The notes: a model not told the origin generated them from the sequence alone. A DNA stretch of 64,000 nucleotides from Flavobacterium poyangense (GCF_011751075.1 NZ_JAALLN010000001.1:372001-436000); one strand, 5' to 3'. Shown: positions 10,101 to 19,322, numbered from the stretch's first letter. Numbers and translations: made by a program.

Positions 10101-10432
10101 GAAATATCCTTCAGTACACTCCCGAGAATAGTATGCCGGTGGCTATAATCTGGGGCTATGATAAAACAAAACCTATTGCGAAAGTAGAGAATATAACCTC
10201 CTACGATCAGGTATTTGCAGCGTACAATACCAACGATACTACTTTTAGAACCAATTTGCCTAGTGCACTGATTACCACTTTTACTTACAAACCGCTGGTG
10301 GGCGTAAGCACGGTCACCGATCCTAAAGGCTTTACCACTACTTATCACTATGATGATTTTAACAGACTTGTGGTAGTGAAAGATAATTTGGGCAATGTCG
10401 TGACAGAAAATCAATATAACTACAAAAACTAA
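7199..10432 (+). CDS. RHS-type secreted shell protein (N-terminal partner)
   Basis: A 1077-residue protein with a signal peptide cleaved near TAAQTDN. The N-terminal block (GKFGNVPVGLFTGAANLSIP, SPISLYYGSNGIKVDE, NVGLGWNLNFGG) is the opening module of RHS/YD-repeat shell proteins. The C-terminus ends with typical YD repeats (YHYDDFNRLVVVKDNLGNVV) and then stops, without the RHS core DPxGR motif or a toxin tip. It therefore looks like the first half of a two-gene RHS system whose second half is the next gene, 9 nt downstream. Several possible Ca-binding and carbohydrate-like segments lie in the middle but I assign no function. Confidence 0.82.
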   Translation: MTLLQIQSRISGLLFLLLLFIVLPTAAQTDNSKFLPNITPPSPTAGELGKFGNVPVGLFTGAANLSIPLLSFKTKDLESPISLYYGSNGIKVDEVSSNVGLGWNLNFGGVITRTVRDKDDENTVPLYPPDDLAGATEAQRVAFYKAAGQESADTESDVYSFNFNGNSGKFVYDKNNQPVLVNNKKIKIGRTGINNADFVLTDTKGIKYFFTEKETTTFRSSGAGHSVISASVTAWYLSKIIHPNGSEIYLAYDNYTMEYVASNAQSLVMSYPQMQFSCNNSVYSTLPTLSGITASDMTVTGKKVAKIFSNNPIDGYITFGYHDPTTYTDIDGNIKIENITLVATVTDTIEKIKFDYLKTLNQRVFLQNITFRDPTKNYKFEYTSPTEFPKRLSFSQDHWGYYNGKENSNLVPKNVNEYDLNDLNYGGADKEPDGNFAKIGLLKKIFYPTKGYTEFDYESNTFWGEKTTYPSKTNIRFKRGENDLDEILKGGVFTSPIDQRIEFTGYVSYVKGPAPPLGPDGNPLPNPGDTGHYIASAQISNSAMPNEFLEIYTISDRGLRMNYTDYRFTPRQTNTFFFDAKAGQTYNFWLYKDGFNTSASINVNYYATAPTTINTNIATGGVRIKSTKDFSTEGVVPVYKRYYYGNKDDINRSSGNKGRTPLYVDLTMQRNPCPPGDGELGVACSYRDLTNLTLSSSSMISLFDTGSSNCFYKYVTVSEGGDAFENGGEMKEFAIRRDNFGQSLTGTNVKSAPFTNFGWDNGFEIRSQVFQKKVTGKPFVIIAETQSNYKLDPSYTNEIKGYSVRKDYNEICPNAQTVENLSIMEYKTKSYWSYLESTVSKSYDLNGLNPIETTTNYVYNNSAHLQLTSQSSKSSLAETLETKFYYPQDLPTEPLVADMIAANRIDTQLKIETFKAGTKMSEQKTVYAKDVTTGNLLQPKFIYAAKFPNILTNSLEKKITFDKYDDKGNILQYTPENSMPVAIIWGYDKTKPIAKVENITSYDQVFAAYNTNDTTFRTNLPSALITTFTYKPLVGVSTVTDPKGFTTTYHYDDFNRLVVVKDNLGNVVTENQYNYKN

Positions 10433-10441
10433 ATAACAATA

Positions 10442-13400
10442 ATGAAAAAATATATATTTAGTTTGATATTGATCTTATTGGCCTCATTAGGACAGGCACA
10501 AATAGCACAACCTAGAGCTGCCCCTCCCGGAGGCGGTGGTGGGGACGACAGAATGTATACTTGGTATGCCGATGAGGATGCCGATGGCTTTGGCGATCCC
10601 AATAACAGCATTTTAAGAACGACTAAACCTACGGGTTATGTTTCGAATGATACCGATTGCGATGATACTAATGTCTTCATAAATCCCAATACACTCTGGT
10701 ATCGCGATGTGGATGGCGATGGATTTGGCGCAGGAACCACAACCATAAAAAGCTGTCTGAAACCCGCAGGTGGTTATATTAACAACAATACCGATTGTAA
10801 CGATGTCGATGTTGCCATAAAACCCACGAACGTTTGGTACAGAGATGCCGATGGTGATGGATTTGGAGCTACTACTCCAACCTTAACCCAGTGTGCGCAA
10901 CCCGTTGGTTATGTACGTAACGCATCAGATTATAATGATACTACAGCTAACATTACCAATATAGCCCCGCAGACGTTTTACCGGGATGCCGATAATGATA
11001 CCTTTGGCAATGCTGCTCTAAGTGTTTCATACAGCGTAAAACCCGCAGGTTATGTAACCAATAAAACCGATTGTAACGATGCTGACAATACGATTCATCC
11101 CAACACCAGATGGTATGCCGATACCGATCTCGACGGAATGGGTGACCCTGCTGTTTTTGTAACCCAATGTACTGCTCCTGCAGGAAACTATGTACGAAAC
11201 AATACCGACAATTGTCCTTTGTTAAAAGGCACAAGTCCTGATTGTTCGACTATACTGGCGCCATCCGGTGAAAATTATATCATCAGCAAGACCTATAAAC
11301 AAGAAACTACTACTGTCATAGAATTTCCCAGTGTCGATCAGGCGCAGACCGGCATTACCTATTTTGACGGACTCGGGCGACCGATGCAACAAATAGCCAA
11401 CAAACAATCAGCATCTGGAAAAGATATAGTAACCCATATAGCCTATGATGCTTTCGGGAGACAGCTTCGCGAGTACTTACCTTATGAGGCTTCCTCTGTC
11501 AATATGGCTTTAGCAGATAATGCAGAAGCTGCTACGGTTGCGTTTTACAATTCGGCTACTTATGAGAACACGGCAAACCCTTTTTCAGAAAAACAACTCG
11601 AGTCCTCGCCTTTAAACAGGGTTCTAAAACAGGCAGCTCCGGGGACATCCTGGGCTATGGGTCAGGGACATGAAATAAAACTCGATTATAAAACGAATAC
11701 CGCTACAGAAGTAAAACTATATAAAGCAACCGCTACCTGGGATGCTGCCGCAGGCTTGTTTGCCACTACTTTTTCAGATTCCGGGAATTATCCGGCCAAC
11801 AGCTTACTGAAAACCGTTACGTATGACGAGAATACCGCAGGCTCTCCAACAGAAACTGCCGGTTCAACGGTAGAATTTAAAGACAAAGAAGGCAAAGTAG
11901 TTTTAAAGAGAACCTATGAGTCCGGGAACAAACACGATACGTATTATGTATATGATTTATACGGAAATCTGACTTATGTGATCCCGCCAAAGGCAGACGG
12001 TACCATTACGGCTGAGGTATTAAACGGTTTGTGTTACCAGTACAAATACGATTATCGCAACCGACTGGTCGAGAAAAAACTACCGGGCAAACAATGGGAG
12101 TTTATTGTATATGATAAACTCGATCGTCCCGTAGCCACAGGTCCTGTCCTGTCTCCTTTTAAAGACGATGCAGCAGTGGGTTGGATCATCACCAAATACG
12201 ATGCTTTTGGTCGTCCTGTTTATACCGGATGGAATAATGTGAGTGCTACTTCTGCTTCCCGAAAAGCACTTCAGGATGCGCAAAATGCTGCTACAACTTT
12301 ATTCGAGACCAAAACGACTTCGGGCACTATAGATGGGGTTAGTGTCAATTACAGCAACACCATAGCGCCTCAAACTTTTAAGTTGCTGACGGTGAATTAT
12401 TATGACAATTATGTTTTTCCAGGCGTTGCTGCTATCCCTGCTTCCGTCGAAAGTCAGACGGTTTTGACCAATGTAAAAACGCTGCCTACCGGAAGCTGGA
12501 CCAGAGTACCAACCTCAACCACAGCAATACCGGCAGAGATAAGTACTACTTTTTACGACAACAAGGCCAGACCTGTACGATCGCATACACAGAATCATTT
12601 GGGTGGCTATACTTATACGGACAGTAAACTGGACTTTGGTGGAAAACCGACTTATACCATAAGCAGACACAAACGTACCAGTGGAAGCACAGAAATAAAC
12701 ATCAGAGAAGATTTTACTTATTCGCCACAGGATCGTTTGCTGACCCATACCCATCAGATAAACGGAGGTACTGTCCAGCTTTTGGCCGACAATACCTACG
12801 ATGCTTTAGGACAATTGCAGAGTAAAAAAATAGGAAACACCGCAAGTGTTCCTTTACAAAAAGTAGATTACAGTTACAACATAAGAGGCTGGCTTACGGG
12901 AATCAACAATACCGCTAATTTGCAGCAAGGTACAGACGCGAAGGATTTGTTTACTTTTAAGATCAATTACACGACCGTTGCTACCGATATTACCGATGTA
13001 ATCCCTCTATATAATGGCAATATAGCCGAAACCTTCTGGAGAACGGGCTCTGATAATATCGAGCGTGCTTATGGCTATCAGTACGACAAACTCAACCGTT
13101 TAAAAAATGCGTTTTACGTGAAAAACCTGTTGGCTACTGATGCTTACAACGAGAGTTTGACCTACGATAAAAACGGAAATATTCTGTCTTTAGCCCGAAA
13201 CGGAGACATTGATCCTCAATTGGGTCCTATACAAACCGATAATTTGGCCTACACGTATCCGGCCAATTCGAACCAACTTTCTAAGGTGGTAGACAACAGC
13301 AACAATACCAGCGGTTTTAATGACTTTAATAAAACCGGTGATGACTATACCTATGATGCCAATGGTAATCTGATTACAGATAAGAACAAAAAAATCACAA

Positions 13401-14623
13401 CTATTAGCTACAACCACCTCAATTTACCAAAGAAAATTACATTTGGTACAACAGGCAGTATTGAGTATATTTACAATGCAACAGGGCAAAAACTCGAGAA
13501 AATTGTAACGGAAACAGGAAAACCAACTGTAACGATCAATTATCTGGGCGGTTTTCAATACAAAGACAATCTATTAGCGTTTTTTCCAACGACGGTGGGA
13601 TATGTAAAGAGTACCGGTGGTGCACTTTCTTATGTATTTCAATATAAAGATCACTTAGGAAATATAAGAGTTAGCTATGCTAAAAATCCGATTAGCAACG
13701 TTCTTGAAATTATTGAAGAAGATAATTATTATCCTTTTGGGCTAAAGCATAAAGGGTATAATATTGCTGCCACTTCTACAAATTCAGCATCGAAATATAA
13801 GTACAACGGTAAGGAGCTTCAAGACGAGCTGGGACTAGCTATGTACGACTATGGTGCAAGAAATTATGACCAAACTATAGGTAGATGGATGAATATTGAT
13901 CCGTTGGCTGAAATTTCAAGAAGGTATTCACCATATGTTTACGCGTTAAATAACCCTGTCAATTTTATAGACCCTGATGGAAGAAAAGCTGAAAAGGCTC
14001 AAACAGCAAATATTTACTATGACTGGGATGAGAATAAATATGTAAACAAATCTACTGGTAGTGAGTCGACTCAAGAGGAAGCATTGGCTTCAAGTAATTT
14101 TATTGACCCCCCAACTACTACTATCCCTGCACAAACTTGGTTTGGACTAGCAAGTTCGATTTTTGGAGGTCCTGCAAGTTTCTTGAAATTTGCAATAATT
14201 GGTACATTTTCTTCTGCACACACACCAGATTGGAGCAAAGGACCATTCGTGTCCGAAAAAGCATCAGGGACATTTTCAATTGAAGATGTTAAAACAGAAG
14301 CAAAAAGTATAAATGCAACTGAAAAAAAAGGAAAAGATGGCTCCTATACAATAACATTTAGTAATAATAAAACTTATCATGGGAAAGGACCAATTAATAG
14401 AATGTTTGCATCTGCATTGCAAAAAATGACATTATTTAATGTAACCGTTAAGAAATTTAACTGGAGTCCAGCAGAGTCAAGTAGAGAAGCATTTAAAGAT
14501 GAATACCGAAGACTACAAACAGAGTCGACACCACTATATTCAGAGGGCTATATAAACCCAGTAAATTATAATATAATACAATCACCAGGAAAAAAATACA
14601 TTATACAAGATGGAGGACTTTAA
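10442..14623 (+). CDS. MopE-repeat / RHS polymorphic toxin-like protein
   Basis: The 1393-residue product has a signal peptide (MKKYIFSLILILLASLGQAQ). Residues ~38-270 hold five ~46-residue repeats (WYxDxDGDGFG ... GYVxNxTDCxD ... IxPxT) of the Cu-binding MopE/putative metal-binding type. A DUF6443-like start and many YD repeats follow. The RHS core lies near residue 1130 (YGARNYDQTIGRWMNIDPLA ... NNPVNFIDPDGR), where toxin tips are normally cleaved off. The ~230-residue tip contains YTITFSNNKTYHGKG and, later, WSPAESSREAFKDE and NIIQSPGKK. I tentatively compare it with GIY-YIG/URI-type nuclease toxins; that is inference. The next gene overlaps it by 14 nt, as expected for an immunity gene. 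Confidence 0.85.
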   Translation: MKKYIFSLILILLASLGQAQIAQPRAAPPGGGGGDDRMYTWYADEDADGFGDPNNSILRTTKPTGYVSNDTDCDDTNVFINPNTLWYRDVDGDGFGAGTTTIKSCLKPAGGYINNNTDCNDVDVAIKPTNVWYRDADGDGFGATTPTLTQCAQPVGYVRNASDYNDTTANITNIAPQTFYRDADNDTFGNAALSVSYSVKPAGYVTNKTDCNDADNTIHPNTRWYADTDLDGMGDPAVFVTQCTAPAGNYVRNNTDNCPLLKGTSPDCSTILAPSGENYIISKTYKQETTTVIEFPSVDQAQTGITYFDGLGRPMQQIANKQSASGKDIVTHIAYDAFGRQLREYLPYEASSVNMALADNAEAATVAFYNSATYENTANPFSEKQLESSPLNRVLKQAAPGTSWAMGQGHEIKLDYKTNTATEVKLYKATATWDAAAGLFATTFSDSGNYPANSLLKTVTYDENTAGSPTETAGSTVEFKDKEGKVVLKRTYESGNKHDTYYVYDLYGNLTYVIPPKADGTITAEVLNGLCYQYKYDYRNRLVEKKLPGKQWEFIVYDKLDRPVATGPVLSPFKDDAAVGWIITKYDAFGRPVYTGWNNVSATSASRKALQDAQNAATTLFETKTTSGTIDGVSVNYSNTIAPQTFKLLTVNYYDNYVFPGVAAIPASVESQTVLTNVKTLPTGSWTRVPTSTTAIPAEISTTFYDNKARPVRSHTQNHLGGYTYTDSKLDFGGKPTYTISRHKRTSGSTEINIREDFTYSPQDRLLTHTHQINGGTVQLLADNTYDALGQLQSKKIGNTASVPLQKVDYSYNIRGWLTGINNTANLQQGTDAKDLFTFKINYTTVATDITDVIPLYNGNIAETFWRTGSDNIERAYGYQYDKLNRLKNAFYVKNLLATDAYNESLTYDKNGNILSLARNGDIDPQLGPIQTDNLAYTYPANSNQLSKVVDNSNNTSGFNDFNKTGDDYTYDANGNLITDKNKKITTISYNHLNLPKKITFGTTGSIEYIYNATGQKLEKIVTETGKPTVTINYLGGFQYKDNLLAFFPTTVGYVKSTGGALSYVFQYKDHLGNIRVSYAKNPISNVLEIIEEDNYYPFGLKHKGYNIAATSTNSASKYKYNGKELQDELGLAMYDYGARNYDQTIGRWMNIDPLAEISRRYSPYVYALNNPVNFIDPDGRKAEKAQTANIYYDWDENKYVNKSTGSESTQEEALASSNFIDPPTTTIPAQTWFGLASSIFGGPASFLKFAIIGTFSSAHTPDWSKGPFVSEKASGTFSIEDVKTEAKSINATEKKGKDGSYTITFSNNKTYHGKGPINRMFASALQKMTLFNVTVKKFNWSPAESSREAFKDEYRRLQTESTPLYSEGYINPVNYNIIQSPGKKYIIQDGGL

Positions 14624-15263
14624 CATATATTTCAATGTCAACGAAAAGGGATTGATAGTAACTAATAACTTTGAAGAAATTCAAAAAAAAATGGATTTAG
14701 GCATACGCCCTAAATCCACCTACATAAAAGTTGAAATACAAGATTTATTTAAATTTAATTTTCTGACAATTACCTTTAACGATATTAATCCAATTAATTT
14801 TCAAACTTTTAAAAGCATATTTTCTAAACATTCATTTCAAGCTATAGCATTCTATAATTCAATTATAGATTTGGAGGACGTAATAATTAACACTAAACAT
14901 CTAGTCATTGGAGACAAAGTTAAAGTAAACTTGCTAGAGCGAAATTTTATAGGACTAAATGAAATAACATTTGTATCGGTTAAGACCTATAAAGGAATAA
15001 TTCTTGAATCTTTTATGAACGTTAAAAAATTGATTTTATGGTACGAAAATAACAAATCAAATGATATTTTAAATCTGTTCCCAAATATAGTCGAACTTCA
15101 AATTTATAATGGAAGCTTAGTTGATTTATTTTTGACAGAAAATCGAAAACTTAAAAAATTACAATTGCATAATCTTCCTAAATTACAGCGGGTAGAAATA
15201 AAACCTGACGATTTAGAAGAATTAATAGTGGAAAGGTGTAAAAAGCTTACTATTATTGGATAA
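14610..15263 (+). CDS. Candidate immunity protein for the RHS tip (LRR-like)
   Basis: A 217-residue acidic cytoplasmic protein with no signal peptide. The C-terminal half has irregular leucine-rich spacing (VKKLILWYEN, IVELQIYNGSLVDLFL, LKKLQLHNLPKLQRVEI), suggesting a short solenoid. It overlaps the end of the RHS gene by 14 nt, the usual place for an immunity gene, and base composition drops to very AT-rich here, as is common for tip/immunity cassettes. No family is recognised. Confidence 0.55.
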   Translation: MEDFNIYFNVNEKGLIVTNNFEEIQKKMDLGIRPKSTYIKVEIQDLFKFNFLTITFNDINPINFQTFKSIFSKHSFQAIAFYNSIIDLEDVIINTKHLVIGDKVKVNLLERNFIGLNEITFVSVKTYKGIILESFMNVKKLILWYENNKSNDILNLFPNIVELQIYNGSLVDLFLTENRKLKKLQLHNLPKLQRVEIKPDDLEELIVERCKKLTIIG

Positions 15264-15520
15264 GATTGGTAATGCATCAAATGTGTTGGCGATTAATGGA
15301 GGAACTGCCTATATTCTATAGAAAATACGTATGATTCTTTTTGCAAATATCCTCAAAAACATGAGATTGGATTTCTAATGTTACTGTGACTTCTACAAAT
15401 TCAGTGGCTAAATACAAATATCAAGAGCGTTAAGATGAGCTAAAACTAAACTGGGACAGCTTCAAATAGACAAACTATGACTTTGCTCTTGGTAGGTTTA
15501 TGCCACAAGACTCAAAAACA
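15264..15520 (+). pseudogene. Decayed RHS core/tip remnant
   Basis: Translating this stretch in shifting frames gives pieces that mirror the intact RHS core: TSTNSVAKYKYQ (compare TSTNSASKYKYN at 13770-13810), then DELKLNWD and NYDFALGRFMPQD, with stop codons between. It starts with ATTGGTAATGCATCA, which recurs at 15935. It is probably an orphan from an earlier tip replaced by the current one. Confidence 0.7.
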
Positions 15521-15550
15521 CATTAACAACGTAAAGTTTAAAAAATAGAA

Positions 15551-15934
15551 ATGACAGATAATTTATTAAAGGAATTGAAACTGAATATTTTTTATAGAGC
15601 AAAAATATTTATAGAAAATTTACAGGAGTTTGCTCCATTTGGAGCTAAATTAATCGAAGGTAATATAAAAGATGTTGTTTATTCTGACGATGCTGAAATT
15701 ATTGATTGTATAAAAGGTATAAAAATTCTTCAAGATAATTTTTCAGAAGAGATAAAAAATAAAACAATAAACGCTGGTGCTATTGCTTTTGATGTTACAG
15801 CTAATTTTAAAAATGGAGATGGAATATCTGAAAAGAGAGATGCGCTTTGTCTCAAAATATCTACTAATGGAGAAATTTGGAGTGAGGATTATTTTCCTTA
15901 TATGATTATAGATGGTGAATGTGTATGGAAATAA
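15551..15934 (+). CDS. Orphan immunity-like protein
   Basis: This 127-residue soluble protein has no signal peptide and is acidic. It has FYRAKIFIENLQEFAPFGA near the N-terminus and IAFDVTANFKNGDGISEKRDALCLKISTNGE in the second half. It lies directly after the decayed RHS tip, so it is best explained as the immunity gene left when its toxin was displaced. I do not recognise the family. Confidence 0.55.
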   Translation: MTDNLLKELKLNIFYRAKIFIENLQEFAPFGAKLIEGNIKDVVYSDDAEIIDCIKGIKILQDNFSEEIKNKTINAGAIAFDVTANFKNGDGISEKRDALCLKISTNGEIWSEDYFPYMIIDGECVWK

Positions 15935-16014
15935 TTGGTAATGCATCAGATGTCTTACTAATAATTTAACCTAACATTTATAGATAATCAGTAACTTATA
16001 GTAATATCGTACAA

Positions 16015-16053
16015 AAAGTAGGAGGCTGCCCGAAAAGGACAGCCTCCTACTTT
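16015..16053. terminator. Strong hairpin terminator after the RHS cluster
   Basis: AAAGTAGGAGGCTG and its complement (14 bp) enclose a short CCGAAAAGG-containing loop. A and T tracts flank both sides, so it could act in both directions. It closes the toxin/immunity cluster. Confidence 0.85.
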
Positions 16054-16299
16054 ATTGAGAATGTAATATTACTTGGAGCTTTCCCGTTTCATGAAACGAT
16101 TACAAGATTACTATTTCTTTATGCATTCGTGAACTCAATCAAAACAAAAAGCCATTCTTGACGGAATGGTTTTGGTTTTTATGGAGTTGAGTATCGTTAA
16201 GTTAAAACAGGTAAAATTACCTACATCTAATTTGCGTAGTAAATGTAAATTAGCGCGAATTTAAATCAATTCCTCCCTTAACCTACCCTACCCTTTAAG

Positions 16300-17226
16300 A
16301 TGAAAAAATATTGCATCCTAATCTTACTTATAGTTTCTAGCTTTACTTTAAAAGCTCAGACAACAATCAAAGAGAGGAAAATTGTTCAGGTCATGGCACC
16401 TCAAACCTTTTATCTAAATGGTGGAACTAGGGCTGCAGTTGGTGGAAAATCCAGAGTTTGGTATAATATTGAGCTCCCAAAGAACACCATAGAATGGTAT
16501 TATGCATTCTCTACTACCAAGGGAAAAAGTTCTTCTTCAGATATTAAGTTAGTTGCGCAACTTACAAGGCTATATGATCCGACTGGAATGACAGCCATGG
16601 CGATGTCAGCTCTATTTACACCAACAGGGGCAGGAGTCTGTGATATCTATCTTATGGATCGTAATAATGCGGATAAATTTATGGATAAGGTCGATAATTT
16701 TGGAGGCTCATATCAATACATGATCAATGGTTCCCGACTGAATTTCAGAGATGGCATCGTTCAAATAAATGATAATCTTTCTGGACAACTCTGTCTCGGT
16801 TTTAAGAATCCTTCTGCTTCAGAAGGAATTGCTATTACTTTAGAGGTAGCAGCTATTGTTGAAGTTGTAAAAGCGGTAGAGAAAACCGAAAACGAAACTA
16901 AAGCTGAACTTTTTGGCAATCTGGGATGGAAATCCTATGAAAAAGGAGAATATGAGAAGTGTATGGAATTAAGTAAAAAAGCCTTAGAACTCAACCCTAA
17001 ACTAGGATGGGTACACAATAATATTGGTTTAGTGCATCTAATAAAAGGCGATTACCTTTCCGCCATTGATAGCTATTCTTCAGCCATTACATTATTCAAA
17101 AAGACTGATAATCCCAAATATTGGTTTAGCGAGGCGATTAAAGATCTGAACGCTTTGATTAAACAGAAAGGATCTCTAGAAGGGGCAAAAGACATAATGG
17201 AATTGCTCAACTCTGAAAAAGGATAG
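16300..17226 (+). CDS. Secreted TPR-repeat protein
   Basis: The 308-residue protein has a signal peptide (MKKYCILILLIVSSFTLKAQ). A beta-rich domain of about 170 residues follows, including NGGTRAAVGGKSRVWYNIELP and FTPTGAGVCDIYLMD. The C-terminal ~100 residues are tetratricopeptide repeats (ELFGNLGWKSYEKGEYEKCM, LGWVHNNIGLVHLIKGDYLS). It is probably periplasmic and scaffolding. No recognised partner is nearby; the protease gene downstream is convergent. Confidence 0.75.
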   Translation: MKKYCILILLIVSSFTLKAQTTIKERKIVQVMAPQTFYLNGGTRAAVGGKSRVWYNIELPKNTIEWYYAFSTTKGKSSSSDIKLVAQLTRLYDPTGMTAMAMSALFTPTGAGVCDIYLMDRNNADKFMDKVDNFGGSYQYMINGSRLNFRDGIVQINDNLSGQLCLGFKNPSASEGIAITLEVAAIVEVVKAVEKTENETKAELFGNLGWKSYEKGEYEKCMELSKKALELNPKLGWVHNNIGLVHLIKGDYLSAIDSYSSAITLFKKTDNPKYWFSEAIKDLNALIKQKGSLEGAKDIMELLNSEKG

Positions 17227-17269
17227 TACTCTTTATCAACCTCATGTACCTAAATAAACTAAAATTCGA

Positions 17270-18016
17270 CTAGTCTAAAATAATACCTCCTTCTTTACAC
17301 CAGGCTCTAATCTGTTGCTGGACTTCTTCATTAAGAAATACTGCTGCATTACAGTCACCCCATTTTCTTGAATGTACACCAAGTGCATAATAGACACCAT
17401 CTTTCTCAGACCAAACTGGTGAGCCACTGTTACGTACTTCGGTAAATAAATCATATGTAATCTTGTCAGATTGTATATTAAAATTTACAGTATTGGCTGT
17501 CCACATTTCAAAAAAGTCTTTATCTCCAGGTGAGCCAGTAATGTTTAATGTCTTAAAATCATTAATTTTATTTGGTTTAGGAAGCTTAAATATCCCTTTT
17601 ACTTTCTTATAAACAGTCGAATCAGGCAAAATAACAACCGAATAATCCCTATAAATTTTACCTTTCGCCCAATAGCCAGATTTAAAAAACCTATTTGTAT
17701 TATTTAAGGTAATAGTATCTGATATGGCATAGTTTGAGCTATCAATTGACCCAAAAAAAACTTTTACTGTGTTAACGCTTCCATTAGGATACCAAGCGAA
17801 ATTATGGCCAGCAGATAAAATAACACGTGGATGTATTAAAAAACCGGTGCCATAACGTTCACTACCTCCTCTATTCATCACCATATAGCAAGTGTACATG
17901 TTTGGTATATTATTCTCTACAATTCGAGTTCTTGTATCAATTAACTCACAATTGGTATCCTGACTATAAAATAGTTGTGGCATCAACAGAAATAATAAAA
18001 ATAAAATATCTTTCAT
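17270..18016 (-). CDS. Secreted trypsin-like (S1/V8-type) serine peptidase
   Basis: The 248-residue product has a signal peptide (MKDILFLLFLLMPQLFYSQ). The catalytic triad is visible: His in VILSAGHNF, Asp in YRDYSVVILPD and Ser in VRNSGSPVW, with GTGFLIHPR before the histidine as in V8/glutamyl endopeptidases. It should act in the periplasm or outside the cell. It stands alone and is convergent with the TPR gene. Confidence 0.85.
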   Translation of the reverse strand: MKDILFLLFLLMPQLFYSQDTNCELIDTRTRIVENNIPNMYTCYMVMNRGGSERYGTGFLIHPRVILSAGHNFAWYPNGSVNTVKVFFGSIDSSNYAISDTITLNNTNRFFKSGYWAKGKIYRDYSVVILPDSTVYKKVKGIFKLPKPNKINDFKTLNITGSPGDKDFFEMWTANTVNFNIQSDKITYDLFTEVRNSGSPVWSEKDGVYYALGVHSRKWGDCNAAVFLNEEVQQQIRAWCKEGGIILD

Positions 18017-18269
18017 ATTTCATACTTTAAAAGAAGGTTATTTCTCAAAGATAATGTTTCATTTCATGAAACATCACAGTATAATTGCCTGTTTTTAGCA
18101 GATATTTAATTTTCTGACTACAATCAGTTTTAATAATTCTTTAATTTCAAGTAATTAGTAAAAATCAGAATTGATATTTAAATAGTTCATTTCAATTTCT
18201 ATAGCTTTCACAATAAAATATTTTTGCAACAATAGAGTAAAGTTGTCTGCATTTTATAGACTTTACAGA

Positions 18270-18515
18270 TTACAGTAGTATAATAATGTCTTTAAGATTA
18301 TTCTCTTCTGAAAAGGTTTTGATAAAATCAAAGGCTTGTGTGCTTTTAGTCTCACTTGATTGAAAATAGTGCATATAAAAATCTTCCCCTTCATCTTCAA
18401 AGTGAATGATGTCAGTATAAGATTGTGCAATAAGACTGCCCTTCAATTTGAGAATTTTTCTGGCTGTAGGAGTATCGACCTCTTTTCTGATCCTAAAGCG
18501 TATAGTGGTATACAT
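18270..18515 (-). CDS. Small uncharacterised protein next to the S24 repressor
   Basis: An 81-residue soluble protein (YTTIRFRIRKEVDTPTARKI ... YMHYFQSSETKST) downstream of, and in the same direction as, the S24 repressor with a 22-nt gap. The pattern suggests a small alpha/beta domain. I do not recognise it; small genes of this kind often accompany Bacteroidota SOS cassettes. Confidence 0.55.
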   Translation of the reverse strand: MYTTIRFRIRKEVDTPTARKILKLKGSLIAQSYTDIIHFEDEGEDFYMHYFQSSETKSTQAFDFIKTFSEENNLKDIIILL

Positions 18516-18537
18516 AATTAGCTCTTCTGTCTTTTTA

Positions 18538-19302
18538 TTATTTAATATGTTTTAGGGCTTTCACTTCTTCCCGAATCCCATACAGCAGTTCCCGGATACT
18601 CTGTGGTTCGAGATTATCTGGTTCAAATTCTTTAGTAGCAATACTTCCCGCATATTCCCATATTTCTAATATTTCAGAAATTTGTACCGGATACGACTCA
18701 TAAAAACTGTTGTCAGATATAAGCATAAAGCTGCTCTTGTTGATTCGCTTGAGTCGTTTATATACGATTCCTTCATTTTTCGTAAGAAGTACATAAGTTC
18801 GGCCATCTCTAACATCCTGCTCATTTTCTATATATCTGCCCACTATAAAAGAACCGTCCCTGTGAGGAGGCATTGAATCTCCTTCTACCGGAAATGTCCT
18901 GAATTTTCCAGTACCTAGAAAAGGTAATGAAATATGTTGCAGACTCTCTACAAATTCAGGATCGCTATACCCGTTCAGATAACCCGCTTTTGCTTTATGG
19001 GGAATAATCTCAATGATGTTTGCTCCTTTTGTATCTACTACAATGGGCAACAAGATGCGGTTGTCATCAAGTTTCATCAGTCCGTCAATATCGACTTTTC
19101 TAATATCAGCGGTCAATAGAAGGTCAATACTCACATGGTAATAATGCGATAATTTAATTAATATTTCAAAAGGAGGCTGCGACTTTCCTTCTTCATATTT
19201 TGCAAGTCTGTCCCGGCTTATAGAAAGGCTGTCAGCTATATACTGCTGCGAAACTTCCTTTTTTATCCTTAGGTGTCTGATGTTGTCGGAAAATAAAGAC
19301 AT
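18538..19302 (-). CDS. S24/LexA-type self-cleaving HTH repressor
   Basis: The 254-residue protein has an N-terminal XRE-type helix-turn-helix (IRHLRIKKEVSQQYIADSLS, SRDRLAKYEEGKSQPP). It then has a linker with a likely Ala-Gly cleavage site (KAKAGYLNGY, about residue 104) and an S24 peptidase domain with the Ser in FPVEGDSMPP and the general-base Lys in YVLLTKNEGIVYKR. It should repress the divergent polymerase operon and cleave itself on RecA activation. The start is 86 nt from the Y-family polymerase start, leaving one shared control region. Confidence 0.9.
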   Translation of the reverse strand: MSLFSDNIRHLRIKKEVSQQYIADSLSISRDRLAKYEEGKSQPPFEILIKLSHYYHVSIDLLLTADIRKVDIDGLMKLDDNRILLPIVVDTKGANIIEIIPHKAKAGYLNGYSDPEFVESLQHISLPFLGTGKFRTFPVEGDSMPPHRDGSFIVGRYIENEQDVRDGRTYVLLTKNEGIVYKRLKRINKSSFMLISDNSFYESYPVQISEILEIWEYAGSIATKEFEPDNLEPQSIRELLYGIREEVKALKHIK

Positions 19303-19322
19303 AATGTTTTTGGGATTATTTA

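Noticed and set aside
10953..11234. 93-codon minus-strand frame opposite the MopE repeats
   Set aside because: Produced by the repeated plus-strand sequence; no start context or domain.
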